A DNA stretch of 64,000 bases. It comes from Candidatus Pantoea haifensis. GTDB lineage: Bacteria; Pseudomonadota; Gammaproteobacteria; Enterobacterales; Enterobacteriaceae. The notes below the pieces were generated by a model that was not told where the DNA came from, searched no databases, and saw only the letters and a program-made list of their open reading frames with translations. Of the stretch, positions 45,248 through 56,250 are shown in pieces. Where the stretch lies: positions 1 through 64,000 of the forward strand of contig JAGTWN010000007.1 of assembly GCA_018842655.1 (NCBI GenBank), in the 5' to 3' direction. Both the position numbers and the translations under genes were made by a program. How positions within the stretch are numbered: the first letter of the stretch is position 1; the number at the start of each line of letters is the position of its first letter.

Positions 45248-45278
45248 AGCTAACCGGCGCGATGAGCCCCGGTTAGCT
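45248..45278 (-). terminator. hairpin after the isochorismatase-like gene
   Basis: AGCTAACCGG (45248-45257) pairs with CCGGTTAGCT (45269-45278) a few bases past the stop at 45286. No T run, so probably moderate. Confidence 0.55.
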
Positions 45279-45285
45279 AAGGAGA

Positions 45286-45984
45286 TTAGCGTGCAGGAAC
45301 CGGAGCCAGCGTGTGATGCTCGCTCTTCTGGCGAGAAGGCGCTTTATGCACCATGGTGTAAGCGTAATCCACACCGATGCCGTAGGCGCCAGAATGCTCT
45401 TTTGCAATATTCATTACCGCATCGTAGGTATCCCGGTGTGCCCAGTCACGCTGCCACTCCAGCATAACCTGCTGCCAGGTTACCGGGATCACACCGGCCT
45501 GGATCATGCGCTGCATAGCATAGTCATGGGCTTCTTTAGTGGTGCCGCCGGAAGCATCTGCCACCATATAGATCTCATACCCGCCTTCCAGCATGGCACA
45601 CAGCGCAAAGCTGTTGTTGCAGACTTCAGTCCAGAGACCCGACACAACCACTTTTTTCTTGCCGTTCTTCGCGAGTGCATCGCGCACTTTCTGGTCATCC
45701 CACGAATTCATCGAGGTGCGCTCCAGAATATCCTGCCCTGGGAACACGTCCAGCAATTCAGGATAGGTGTGGCCAGAAAAGCTTTCAGTCTCAACCGTGG
45801 TGATGATTGTCGGGATATTGAAAACTTTCGCCGCTTTTGCCAGCGCAACGGTATTGTTTTTTAACACCTGACGGTCAATTGACTGCACGCCAAACGCCAT
45901 CTGAGGCTGCTGGTCGATGAAAATAATCTGGCTGTTATGAGGAGTCAGTACTTCAAGCTTAGAGTCAAACATGCGTTTACCCAT
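45286..45984 (-). CDS. isochorismatase/nicotinamidase-family hydrolase, YcaC-like
   Basis: Intact, 232 residues from ATG 45984 (MGKRMFDSKLEVLTPHNSQI); a longer frame to 46029 is less likely. The catalytic Asp is in IIFIDQQPQMAFGVQS and the nucleophilic Cys in VVSGLWTEVCNNSFALC, the family pair; the conserved cis-peptide region VVSGLWTE is present. Superfamily members hydrolyse amides or vinyl ethers. It lies divergent from the amidohydrolase gene at 46302, with which it probably shares a promoter region and pathway; both are near the giant kinase system. Substrate unknown. Confidence 0.9.
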   Translation of the reverse strand: MGKRMFDSKLEVLTPHNSQIIFIDQQPQMAFGVQSIDRQVLKNNTVALAKAAKVFNIPTIITTVETESFSGHTYPELLDVFPGQDILERTSMNSWDDQKVRDALAKNGKKKVVVSGLWTEVCNNSFALCAMLEGGYEIYMVADASGGTTKEAHDYAMQRMIQAGVIPVTWQQVMLEWQRDWAHRDTYDAVMNIAKEHSGAYGIGVDYAYTMVHKAPSRQKSEHHTLAPVPAR

Positions 45985-46301
45985 TGAGGTTAATGTAGCT
46001 GGATTTCCGTGAATATGAATACGGCGCAAAAGAAGGCAGTAACCCGAAGTCCCTTACAGATCGTTGCTCACGTTTTAACGTGATCCTGAATCTGACTGGA
46101 AATTACTGTCTGGCAGGAGTGTATGAGACTTTTTTTCGGCACTATTATCTCTGTGTATAACTATACGTTCGTATAACTAGACGCTGTGACATCACGCTAC
46201 CCATAATCCCGCCATATCTGTGCCCTGCATGACTTGCGGCAGCGCAATCCCCGTCCTGCGACAGCAGTCGCTTTAGCGGACATATCGGTTCAGGAGGATT
46301 T
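45985..46301. other. divergent promoter region
   Basis: About 315 bases between the isochorismatase-like and amidohydrolase genes. An AT-rich patch at 46140-46185 (TATAACTATACGTTCGTATA) holds a near-palindrome, TATACGTTCGTATA, that may be an operator. GGAGGA precedes the amidohydrolase start. Confidence 0.4.
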
Positions 46302-48178
46302 ATGGTTTCGCCTGGTAAAGCAGAGCTGATTTTAACGAATGGCACCTTCCATACTGTTGATCGGGAAAACCCGATCGCCGACGCTGTCGCGATTCGTGAA
46401 GGCAAGTTTCTGGCAGTAGGAAGCCTTGCAGAAGTCATGCAACATCACTGCGAAGGCACTAAAATTATTGATTTAAAACGCCACACAGCGGTTCCTGGCC
46501 TTAATGATTCACATTTACATCTGATCCGTGGTGGTCTGAATTACAACCTTGAACTGCGTTGGGAAGGCGTTCCGTCACTGTCCGATGCGTTACGTATGCT
46601 CAAAGAGCAGGCGCTGCGTACTCCAACACCCCAGTGGGTTCGCGTAGTGGGTGGCTGGACGGAGTTTCAGTTTGCCGAGCGCCGCATGCCAACGCTGGAT
46701 GAAATCAATGAAGCCGCACCGGACACACCCGTATTTATCCTGCATTTATACGATCGCGCCCTGCTCAATCGCGCCGCGCTGAAAGTCGTTGGCTATACCA
46801 AAGATACACCGAATCCACCAGGTGGAGAGATCCAGCGTGACAGCCATGGCAACCCAACCGGAATGTTAATTGCCCGACCAAACGCCATGATCCTCTATTC
46901 AACGCTGGCAAAGGGGCCAAAGCTGCCGCTTGAGCAACAGATAAACTCCACCCGTCAGTTTATGCGCGAACTCAACCGGCTGGGTCTGACCAGTGCCATT
47001 GATGCCGGCGGCGGTTTCCAGAACTATCCGGAAGATTACGCAGTCATTGCCGAACTGCATCAGAAAAAGCAGATGACGATCCGCATCGCCTATAACCTGT
47101 TTACACAGCGGCCTGGCCATGAACTGGAAGATTTCGAAAAGTGGACAGATATGCTCACGCCAGGCCAGGGCAGTGACTATTTTCGCCATAACGGCGCAGG
47201 TGAAATGCTGGTTTTTCGGCGGCTGATTTTGAAGACTTTCTCGAACCTCGGCCGGATCTGGCGCCCGGCATGGAAGAGGAACTGGAGCGCGTGGTACGCC
47301 ACCTGGTTGAACATCGTTGGCCATTCCGCCTGCATGCGACTTATAACGAATCCATCAGCCGCATGCTTGATGTCTTTGAGAGAGTCAACCGCGATATTCC
47401 GTTTAACGGCCTGCACTGGTTCTTTGATCATGCCGAAACCGTTACTCAGAAGAATATTGATCGCATCAAAGAACTGGGTGGCGGAATTGCTGTACAGCAT
47501 CGTATGGCGTTTCAGGGTGAATATTTTGCCGAACGATACGGTCTGGAAGCCACACGCCATACGCCACCGGTTGCCCGTATGCTCGAAACGGGTGTGCCTG
47601 TTGGACTGGGCACCGATGCAACCCGCGTAGCCAGTTATAACCCCTGGACGGCACTTTACTGGCTGGTTTCCGGTCGCACCGTTGGCGGAATGCAAATGTA
47701 TGATGTCAACGCTCGCCTCGACAGAGAAACCGCTCTGATGCTCTGGACCCAGGGCAGCGCATGGTTCTCCAGTGAGCAGGGTAAAAAAGGTCAGATTAAA
47801 GTCGGCCAGCTGGCCGATATGGCGGTATTGAGCAAAGACTATTTCAGGGTCCCGGAAGAGGAAATCAAAGGCATTGAATCTGTTCTTACCGTCGTAAATG
47901 GCGAGGTGGTTTACGCAGCCGGGAGCTTTAATGCTGAAGCGCCGCCCTCAATTCCGGTGTTGCCTGAATGGTCGCCTGTCGTGAATGTCCCAGGCCACTA
48001 CCGCTGCGCGCCTTCCGTTGCACAAACTCGTGTTGGCATGATGCCACAGGCGCACCACTGCAGCGGACCGTGTGGCGTTCACACACATAATCACGATGTT
48101 GCTCGTGGCTCAGGCGTGCCCGTGGCCGATGATAACGCCTTCTGGGGCGCACTCGGCTGTAGCTGCTTTGCGTTTTAG
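46302..48178 (+). CDS. YtcJ-like amidohydrolase with Cys/His-rich tail (frame broken once)
   Basis: Metal-dependent amidohydrolase, 625 residues after repair; start at 46302 after GGAGGA. N-terminal strand LILTNGTFHTVDRENPIADA, the metal motif LNDSHLHLIRGG (HxH), further ligands in LHATYNE, FDHAETV and GLGTDATRVASYNPW. The break near 47215 is a missing T (VFSAADFEDF after repair). An unusual C-terminal extension (about 570-625) is rich in Cys and His (HHCSGPCGVHTHNH and GCSCFAF), suggesting extra metal binding. Divergent from the isochorismatase-like gene and followed by an MFS exporter and haloperoxidase-like hydrolase: a likely catabolic cluster. Substrate unknown. Confidence 0.88.
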
Positions 48179-48421
48179 TCCTGTGAATAGCTCTCTTTGA
48201 TTGCACCCCGGCATGCTCGGGGGCTGTTCTGCGTGCGCCTGGCGGGTAGCCTGCCGGTGCGGCACGCAGAAATTGTCTGTCCGGTGTTTATCACTGGGGG
48301 TCGCCTGCTTACCCGCACTGGCATCTTACGGGTTGCGAGGCTGTTGTTCATCCTGACCGGTCTGTAACCGAAGGTCAGTCTGGCTGGTTATTGTTCGCAG
48401 GCGATTTACAGGAGGCGCGAC

Positions 48422-50046
48422 ATGGCGCAAATTAACGATATTCACAGCGCAACGGCAGAAGCGTTAAAAGAAACGCCGGCAGTAAGTGCTTCTCCCTGGC
48501 AACCGTTGCATCAACCTGTGTTTCGCATGTTGTGGCTGGCGACTGTTGTTTCCAATATCGGTTCATGGATGAACGATGTCGGCGTGAACTGGACCATGTT
48601 AACGCTCAGTGCCGATCCGCTGTCTGTCGCCATGGTGCAGGCCGCCAGCAGTCTGCCTATGTTTCTTTTTGCCCTGCCCTCTGGGGTGATGGCAGATATT
48701 GTTGATCGCCGTAAATATTTGCTTTTTCTCAGGTCTGGGTCTTCATCACGGCAGCCGGATTGACTGCGCTGTCGTTTACAGGCCACGTGACACCACTGAT
48801 TCTGTTAATTGCGGCCTTTTTACTGAGTGCCGGTGCGGCAATGAGTTCGCCCCCTTTCAGGCTATTGTGCCGGACCTGGTCAGTAAAAATGCGCTGGGCC
48901 CCGCCATTGCGCTTAATTCTTTAGGGATCAATATCAGCCGCGCAATCGGTCCGGCGCTTGGCGGGCTAATTCTTTCATTTGTCGGCCCCTGGATGGTGTT
49001 CCTGCTCAACGCAATCTCTGTGCTGGGCGTGGCCTGGGTGCTGTATCGCTGGAAAGCCGAGCCAGGCATTCAGCGCCTGCCACCAGAACATTTCTTTTCT
49101 GCTGTGCGCGCCGGGCTTCGCTATGTCCATGCTGCGCCGGTCTTACGTAATGTATTGATACGCACTGTTGCCTTTTTCCTGTTCGGCAGTGCCGGCTGGG
49201 CTTTGCTGCCGCTGGTGGCTCGTCGGGAGCTTGGGCTTGGGCCAGGCGGTTATGGGATCATGCTGGCTTTTATAGGCGTCGGTGCCATCTTCGGGGCTGT
49301 CCTGCTCCCTCGCCTGCGTAAGCGTTTCAGTTCAGACAGCCTGATGGTACTGGCCAGTCTGCTTTTGCCCTGACCATGCTGGCCCTGGCTTTTGTCCGTC
49401 ATTTCTGGCTACTGAATGCATTTATATTCTTTACCGGTTTTTCATGGATTGCCGTGCTATCTACGCTCAATCTCGGTGCACAACGCAGCGCAGCTAAATG
49501 GGTAAAAGCCCGTGCGCTGGCGGTCTATCTGACGGTGTTTTTGGCTCAATGACAGTTGGCAGTGCTGTCTGGGGACAGCTGGCATCGCATTTTTCAATTC
49601 CAGTATCGCTGTGCATCGCAGCGGCAGGCATGTTTATTGCCAGCACAACGGTTTTTCGCTGGCGCCTGGATAAAGATCCGGATCTGAATCTGGATGCCAG
49701 CAGCGGAAGCGAAGCCATTCCGGCAATTGACATTCATCATGACCGGGGCCCGGTGATGGTGAGCTATGAGTACCTTATCCACGCGGATGATGCGCGCCAG
49801 TTTATCGTATGTATGCAGGATATGCGTCGCGTGCGACGTCGTGGCGGCGCGATTAACTGGTGTGTTTATGAAGATATTCTTCAACCCGGCATTTTTGTCG
49901 AAACCTTTGTCGTGGCTTCATGGATGGAGCATTTGCGACAACAGGATCGCTACACCATGAACGATCAAAAGATACAGCGTCGCGTTTACGCCTTCCACCA
50001 GGGCGAGAAACATCCTGAAGTCCGGTATCTGGTGGCACCGATGTAA
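48422..50046 (+). CDS. MFS_3/EntS-type exporter with C-terminal domain (frame broken four times)
   Basis: 542 residues after repair; start 48422 with GGAGG upstream. The N-terminal FRMLWLATVVSNIGSWMNDV and ALPSGVMADIVDRRKYLL match the MFS_3/enterobactin-exporter family. After twelve helices a soluble domain of about 120 residues follows (VMVSYEYLIHADDARQFIVC ... RRGGAINWCVYEDI), typical of this subgroup. Breaks near 48730 (missing T), 48855 (missing C), 49370 (missing T) and 49542 (missing T) fragment it. It lies between the amidohydrolase and the haloperoxidase-like gene on the same strand, so probably one operon; cargo may be a product or substrate of that pathway. Confidence 0.86.
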
Positions 50047-50094
50047 TTAATGTTACCCGGCTCTTATTCTTTAAACCCAACAAAGGTCCTTACT

Positions 50095-50916
50095 ATGAGC
50101 ACATTTAAAACCCAAGACGGTACGCAGATCTATTTCAAAGACTGGGGAACAGGAAAACCGGTTTTATTCAGCCACGGCTGGCCACTGGATGCAGATATGT
50201 GGGACAGTCAGATGAACTTTCTGGCGGAGCGTGGTTATCGCGCAATCGCCTTTGACCGACGTGGCTTTGGCCGTTCAGATCAGCCCTGGACAGGTTATGA
50301 CTATGATACTTTCGCGTCTGACATTAATGAGCTGATTAATCACCTGGATCTGCAGGATGTAACTCTGGTCGGTTTCTCTATGGGTGGCGGTGATGTTGCG
50401 CGTTATATTGGCCGTTACGGCAGTGAACGTATTGCGGCACTGGTGCTGTTAGGTGCCGTGACGCCTGTCTTTGGCAAAATCAGTGACTATCCGCAAGGTG
50501 TCGATTTATCCGTTTTTGCTGGCATCCGCGACGGCTTAAGCAAGGATCGTGCGCAATTTATCAGTGATTTTAACGCGACGTTTTATGGCACTAATGCAGG
50601 TCAGGTGGTTTCAGAAGGCGTTTTAACCCAGACGCTAAACATCGCCCTGCTGGCTTCGCTAAAAGGCACCCTGGACTGTGTCACAGCATTCTCAGAAACA
50701 GATTTCCGCGCTGACATGGCGAAGATTGACGTTCCGACGCTGGTTATTCATGGCAGTAACGATCAGGTCGTTCCGTTTGAATCAACCGGTAAAATGGCGG
50801 CAGAGATGATCGCGGATGCAGAACTGAAAGTGTATGACAATGCCCCTCATGGCTTTGCCGTAACGCATCAAAATCAGCTGAATGAAGATTTGCTGTCGTT
50901 TTTGCAGTCTCGTTAA
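50095..50916 (+). CDS. alpha/beta hydrolase, non-heme haloperoxidase-like
   Basis: Intact, 273 residues from ATG 50095 (MSTFKTQDGTQIYFKDWGTG). The triad is clear: Ser in LVGFSMGGGDVARY, Asp in HGSNDQVVPFES, His in DNAPHGFAVTH. The FSHGWPLDADMW oxyanion loop is characteristic of cofactor-free haloperoxidases/aryl esterases (Cpo family). These enzymes are esterases in vivo and make peracids in vitro. 48 bases after the MFS gene, ending the run amidohydrolase - exporter - hydrolase with a terminator at 50962. Confidence 0.92.
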   Translation: MSTFKTQDGTQIYFKDWGTGKPVLFSHGWPLDADMWDSQMNFLAERGYRAIAFDRRGFGRSDQPWTGYDYDTFASDINELINHLDLQDVTLVGFSMGGGDVARYIGRYGSERIAALVLLGAVTPVFGKISDYPQGVDLSVFAGIRDGLSKDRAQFISDFNATFYGTNAGQVVSEGVLTQTLNIALLASLKGTLDCVTAFSETDFRADMAKIDVPTLVIHGSNDQVVPFESTGKMAAEMIADAELKVYDNAPHGFAVTHQNQLNEDLLSFLQSR

Positions 50917-50961
50917 ATTTGTTATCCAGGCAGGCTAATAACCTGCCCTGCACCTTTCAAG

Positions 50962-50992
50962 AGCCGGCGTCTGCGAACAAGCCGGCTTTTTT
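50962..50992 (+). terminator. rho-independent terminator
   Basis: AGCCGGC (50962-50968) pairs with GCCGGCT (50981-50987), followed by six T (50987-50992). Confidence 0.85.
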
Positions 50993-51143
50993 ATGGCCGC
51001 AACGCAGATTCGAAGAAATTTTACGCTGCGCATAAATTCATCGTAATGCAAATTTGTCGTTATATGTTATATCCGACGGTAAGTGTGCAGTCTGGCTGAG
51101 TTGTATTACTATTCAGAACTTATCTATACCGTAAGGATTTTAA

Positions 51144-51944
51144 ATGATGAAAGGTTTGTTTACGGCGTTGCTCGCCAGCACTGTTTTATTACTGACCGCC
51201 TGCTCGCCAGATAATGATAATAAAGTGAAGGTTGCAATTAATACCGGGCCCGATCAGGAAATTTGGCAGGAAGTGCAAAAAGTCGCTAAGGATAAGTACA
51301 AGCTCGACGTTGAGGTCATTTCTTTTAACGACTATGTTTTACCCAATGAAGCCCTGAACAATAAAGATGTTGATGCTAATGCTTTCCAGAGCCTTCCCTA
51401 TTTAGAAGATCAGTCAAAAGAGCGCGGCTACAAGTTCGCTGTTGTCGGTAAAACCTTTGTTTTTCCAATTGCTGCTTATTCACATAAAATCAAAAATATT
51501 AGCGAACTGCAGGATGGCGCAACAATTACCATTTCAAACGAAGCCACCACCCTTGGGCGTAGCCTGCTGCTGTTACAGGCGCAGGGCCTGCTCAGGCTCA
51601 AAGAGGGCGTGGGTTATTTACCCACCACGCTGGATATTGTTGAAAACCCTAAGCATCTGAAACTGACGGAAGTAGATACACCACAGTTAACCCGTACACT
51701 TGATGATCCAAACGTTACGTTGTCTATCATTAACACCAACTTCTCTGCTCAGGCCGGATTGTCCGCTAACCGTGATGGTTTATTTATGGAAGGTGCCGCT
51801 TCACCTTACGTCAATGCGCTGGTTTCTCGTGAAGAAAACAAAGACAGCGATAAGATTCAAAAGCTGAAGGCGGCGGTACAATCGCCTGAAGTCGCGGAAA
51901 AAGCCCGCGAAGTGTATAAAGGTGATGCGATAAAAGGCTGGTAA
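51144..51944 (+). CDS. NlpA/MetQ-family lipoprotein
   Basis: Intact, 266 residues, start 51144 after TAAGGA. The signal ends in the lipobox LLLTAC (Cys near residue 20), then Ser-Pro. The body VKVAINTGPDQEIWQEVQKV, DANAFQSLPYLEDQ and IINTNFSAQAGLS matches NlpA/MetQ binding proteins of D/L-methionine ABC importers. No ATPase (metN) or permease (metI) gene is nearby, so this is an orphan like E. coli NlpA; it could feed a chromosomal MetNI or have another ligand. Confidence 0.92.
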   Translation: MMKGLFTALLASTVLLLTACSPDNDNKVKVAINTGPDQEIWQEVQKVAKDKYKLDVEVISFNDYVLPNEALNNKDVDANAFQSLPYLEDQSKERGYKFAVVGKTFVFPIAAYSHKIKNISELQDGATITISNEATTLGRSLLLLQAQGLLRLKEGVGYLPTTLDIVENPKHLKLTEVDTPQLTRTLDDPNVTLSIINTNFSAQAGLSANRDGLFMEGAASPYVNALVSREENKDSDKIQKLKAAVQSPEVAEKAREVYKGDAIKGW

Positions 51945-51982
51945 CAGCCTGCCTGCCGTTTAATTTATTCTTACTTTCAGAC

Positions 51983-52013
51983 AGGCCGTCGTCTTTAACG
52001 CTGCGGCCTTTTT
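51983..52013 (+). terminator. rho-independent terminator after the NlpA-like gene
   Basis: AGGCCG (51983-51988) pairs with CGGCCT (52004-52009), followed by TTTTT. It lies between convergent genes. Confidence 0.65.
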
Positions 52014-52044
52014 GCTGGCTCTGTTTTTAACGCCCTTTTTTGCT

Positions 52045-52965
52045 TTATCCCTCAGCCTTTACCACCAGCCAAAGACCATAACCTGATAACAGTGCGCCTG
52101 TGAGCATTGTCCAGGAAAGCGGCTCGTTGAATGCCGCTTTCGACCATAACAACGTCACAGCAGGACTCAGATAAAGCACACTGGCAACCCGGACAGCGGA
52201 TGTCCGCTTCAGGCAAAACCAGTAAAGGCCATAACCCGCCAGCGTTGAGAACAAGGCTGTCCAGGCCACGCTGATGGCAAATCCTGTCGATATAACAGGT
52301 AGCAATTCCCTTTTATCGCCGAAAGTCCGCCAAAAAAGGCAATGAAACAACACACTGCAACCACAGCGTTCCCGGGAGACTGACAGAGGAAGCTGCTTTT
52401 AACGTTTTTGCAACAAGGTTGCCAAAGCCAGTGAGATCATACCCAGCAATGGCAACCCATAAGTCCAGAGTGGAGCCTTACCCCAGGAGAGCGCGCCTGA
52501 AGTGACAATCAAAACACCTGCCACGCCAAGCATCAGGCCACACCATGTTTTTGCAACCAGACGCTGGCCCAGAAAAAGGCTACTGAGTAACGCCGTACCG
52601 AGTGGCAGAAGATCGGCCATTAATGCTGCCAGTCCCGCAGGTACCCCGTATTCAATTCCTTTTGCCACGCAGGCCAGATAGCCAAACATTGCAAGCAACC
52701 CAATACCGGCTTGTGTAAATAAAACCGCAGGTTGTATACGCAAAATTTCTCTGGCACCCCAGGGAAGCAGTAAAACTACCACGACAGCACATCGCCAAAA
52801 TATAACCGTCAGAACTGGCGCGTAATCGGCAGAATAACGGACGCCGACAAAGCCTGAGCTCCATGCCAGAACCAGCAAAATTTCAGGCACGATCAGTGAA
52901 AGCGCGAACAAACCCTTAGCTTTGGCCTGCGTGTTGCCTTTAACGCGAGAGTATGAATTGAACAT
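52045..52965 (-). CDS. EamA/DMT-family transporter (frame broken twice)
   Basis: Ten-helix drug/metabolite transporter, about 307 residues after repair. I chose ATG 52965 (MFNSYSRVKGNTQAKAKG) for its GGAGG site. The first half has VLAWSSGFVGVRYSADYAPV, typical of EamA; the second ends SVLYLSPAVTLLW and GYGLWLVVKAEG. Breaks: near 52402 (an A run, LLQKTLKAASSVSL after repair) and near 52338 (T6 run: one extra or two missing). Divergent from the LysR gene at 53058, which probably regulates it. Substrate unknown, often amino acids or metabolites. Confidence 0.82.
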
Positions 52966-53057
52966 GAGTAACACCTCCATTAAAGGTAAATTTTAATGAA
53001 GGCCTATAATTCAATAAAACGATACTTCTTAACTTACTTGTTTAAAGGAGTTGAATT

Positions 53058-53910
53058 ATGCCTGTCACGCTGGATATTACACTGCTGCGAACGTTTCATT
53101 GTGTTGCCCGCCTGGGACAGTTTCGTGCCGCCGCCGTCCAGGTAAATAAAAGCCCGGCAGCCGTGAGTGTTCAGATTCAACGCCTGGAAGAGATCGCAGG
53201 GGAAAATTACTTGAGCGAGATAATCAATCCGTTACGCTAACGCCGCTCGGGCAAAAATTACTGGCGACTACAGCGGTTCTGTTAAAAGCACATGATGATA
53301 TTCTCGACGATTTGCACGAAACGGCAGTCAAAGGACGCATCCGGCTGGGTATTCCTGACGAATATGCCACGCCTGTTATTCGCAATATCTTGCCTGCATT
53401 TACTGCATTGTGCCCTGAGGTTGAACTGGAAGTATTGACAGCATCAAGCCAGTTACTTATGCAGCAAATCGGTCGTAATCAGCTTGATCTGGCTGTCGTC
53501 GTACAGCCTGGCATTTCGGAAAAAGGGCGCTGCAGCGCCTGGCGGTAACTCTGCCAGTTTGGGTAGCGGGTCGGCATTTTATACTTCGCCATAACGAGCC
53601 TGTTCCCCTTGCACTGCACGCTGCTCATTGCCCTTACAGAGAGGCAATGACAACTTCGCTGGCTTTGACAGGCCAGCCGTGGAAAGTTATTTTGACCAGC
53701 CCCTCAGCAAGAGCAGTAGAAGCCTGCGTTGAAGCAGGTTTAGGCATTAGCCTGATTGATCGTGGCCGGGTATCAGCTTCGATGCAGATACTCCATTCAT
53801 TTCCTCAAATAGCGCCGCATGAGATCCTTCTGTTGCGTTCTTCATCTGCGAATGCCGAACCTGCCGCTTCTGTATTAGAAGAGATGGTGCAAAATTCTTT
53901 TAAGCTTTAA
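53058..53910 (+). CDS. LysR-family regulator (frame broken twice)
   Basis: 284 residues after repair; start 53058 after AAAGGAG. The winged helix is in FHCVARLGQFRAAAVQVNKS and AAVSVQIQRLEE; the effector domain begins GRIRLGIPDEYATPVIRNIL and ends EACVEAGLGISLIDRGRVSA. Breaks near 53208 (missing T; LLERDNQSVTLTPLG follows) and near 53527 (missing G; ALQRLAVTLPVWVAG follows). Divergent from the EamA transporter gene with about 90 bases between, the usual control layout. Confidence 0.86.
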
Positions 53911-53974
53911 AGCCGCTCTGCCAGACCCCGCGTTATGATGGCCTGGCGATCGCTATGGCTGGTGCTTGCAGTGA

Positions 53975-54956
53975 TTAGGCATTCATACCAGAGAGAATAT
54001 CTTTGATAGCTTTATCAATTTTATCCGCAACATCTTTAGGCAGACGACTGAATTCATATTGCACCAGACGTTTGTCATCATTGATTTTACGTCTTGCATA
54101 AGCATTACGATCAGAGAAGCTTGCCAGCTTCTCGGTAACGATTTTTTCGCTGGCGAGGAATTTTTAAGCTGGCGTTTTGCCGCACGGAAATAACTCAGAA
54201 TCTGCGCTTTTTTATCGTCTGCATTGATATCGCCGTTCAGCTCGCCCGCGTCTTCAATATTCTTCTGAATTTGTGCAATCACACCAGAAATGTCTACAGC
54301 TTCTGCTTTCGCTTCTTCAGAGACATCTAGCAGTAACTGATAGTCCTGTAGTGTCAGTTCCGACACGACCGGAAACATTTCAATAATGTCACCCGGTACG
54401 GCGGCAGCCTGAAAAGCACGCGAAACTTTAGCATTTGAAATGCCTTCAGCTTTTGCAATATCGCTTTTGCTCATACCATTATCATGCATCAGCATGAATC
54501 GCAGACCGAGTTCGCGCAGGTTATGTTCCTTCGCGGTTTGAATATCAGCCGCCAGCTGGCGTGCATCACCGATGCTAATCTCATCTGCTGTGACCAACAC
54601 CTCAAGACTGGCACCCGAAAAAGGCAAGCCGCACGACGTCGCGAGCCATCCATGATTTCTATACGGCCTTCTCTCATGCGACCTATGGCAGGAAAGAACT
54701 GTTGTAACGTAATGGTACGGGAAATATCTTTTACAGACTCTTCGGTCAGCGTCGCCTGATCACGCCCATTAATCTGAGGATCAATAAAGGTTCTTTCCTC
54801 GATATTATCATGAGGGATCAATTGACGTACAAAGGTTGCCGCCTGACCTGATTTCAGCGTAAAAACCCGTGAATGATTATTGCTGTCAATCATACTGGCA
54901 ATCGCGGATTGCCCTAACGTTCTGCCGATCCGCTTTAACTGTTTATGTTCGCTCAC
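53975..54956 (-). CDS. parB: plasmid partition protein ParB (frame broken twice)
   Basis: Centromere-binding protein, 327 residues after repair (P1 ParB is 333). The N-terminal part includes the nuclease-like ParB domain with IMDGSRRRAACLF; the helix-turn-helix is NGMSKSDIAKAEGISNAKVS. Breaks: near 54630 (T5 run, one missing; SGASLEVLVTADE follows) and near 54150 (A6, one missing; IVTEKLASFSDRN follows), giving a normal end LPKDVADKIDKAIKDI ... SGMNA at 53975. Its start overlaps the parA stop by four bases. Partner of ParA in plasmid segregation. Confidence 0.9.
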
Positions 54957-56154
54957 AGTGTGCTCCTGATGTATTCGATGCGGTCAAAAACAGCCCGGGA
55001 GAACTGCTCAGCTTCATGTTTTGCTTTACGTAATGCATCAGCACTGCCTGGATAGGAGGTTGGATTTGCGCTAATCACCGTATCAAAAGATTCACCACAA
55101 CGCTCAAACCCATCAAGTCGAGGTAAGCCAGCATCTAACATTGATTTTGTAAACACTTCGCGAGCATAGCTTTGCGAGGTGAGATGATCGTGCTTGGAGG
55201 TCATTTTGGACATGAAGCCGATGTTGGCTTTCAGGCGAGGCTCCACTCCCTCTGCCTCTATGCGTTCGAGCATTTCAGGTAAGCGTGTCAGGTATTTCAT
55301 CGTAGAGTGGAAATCGACCTGAGCAGGCGGAGTAGGGGTTAATAAAATATCACTCGCTGCAATGGCATTGAGCATAAATGAGTCAAGATGTGGACCAGTA
55401 TCGACAAAAATAAAATCGTAGTCATCAGCCAGTCTGTCAATCACGTTTCGACGTAGTACTTCAGATGGAGCAACACCCGGTAAATGCTCTTCCACCAGCG
55501 CGTCCCAGTCGCTTGCCACGAAACCGTCATCAATAGAGGCAGGGATAACATCTACGCCAGGCATGACAGTTGGTTTGATAAACTGACTACGCAGCTGTTC
55601 AGCATCGAGGTCATTCAACATTGCCTGTGCAGCAGTTTCCAGTACGGATCCTACACTATTGGTATGACTTAAAAACATTGTGCTTGAGGCCTGAGGGTCC
55701 AGGTCAATCACCAGAATTCGCAGATCGTTGTGCAACATTGCCGGATGGGCACGCATACCATGAGCAAGGGTTACGGTACTCACCGTTTTAGAAACACCCC
55801 TTTCAGGCTGACCACAAAAACCACAAACGGGCCCTTATGCCTGTCACGATATTTCGGTACTTTCCGGTGATGATAAATGTCGATGACGTTTTGCAGGCTT
55901 AATGCGTATTGTGAAGTACTGCCGGTTTGCTTCTTGCCAAAAAGGTACCCTTTTTCTTCCATGTCACCTATGGCCGCCACCACAGCATGTTTACTTAGCA
56001 ATGGCATGTTGGCAACAGCATTACGTGAGAACGTTTGGTAAAAACCTGTTTGGTTGAATTCCTGACGTTGCTGCTCAATATGATTGCTCAATCCATGCAG
56101 CATGGTGTTGGCGCGTTTTGCCATCTCAAGTACGCCACCGTAATCACGCTTCAT
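54953..56154 (-). CDS. parA: plasmid partition ATPase ParA, type Ia (frame broken once)
   Basis: 400 residues after repair (P1 ParA is 398). The start at 56154 (MKRDYGGVLEMAKRANTMLH) has GAGGGG just upstream. The N-terminal domain (about 1-110) is the DNA-binding autoregulatory region of type Ia ParA proteins. The break near 55795 (G4, one missing) falls inside the deviant Walker A; after repair it reads LKGGVSKTVSTVTLAHG. Walker A' and B follow: LRILVIDLDPQASSTMFL and DDYDFIFVDTGPHLD. Operon parA-parB with four-base overlap; ParA probably represses it from the repeats near 56199. Confidence 0.92.
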
Positions 56155-56198
56155 AAGCCCCTCGCAGATAATGTTTTTTGGCATACTACACAAAAAAG

Positions 56199-56250
56199 AA
56201 AAACCTGCCAATTTTTTAGAAAAATCACAAAAACCTGGATTTTTTCTACT
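56199..56250. promoter_or_regulatory. direct repeats upstream of parA, operator candidate
   Basis: AAAAACCTG followed by a T-rich stretch occurs at 56199 and again at 56229, a 30-base spacing. The position just upstream of parA is where type Ia partition operons keep their ParA-bound operator. Confidence 0.45.
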
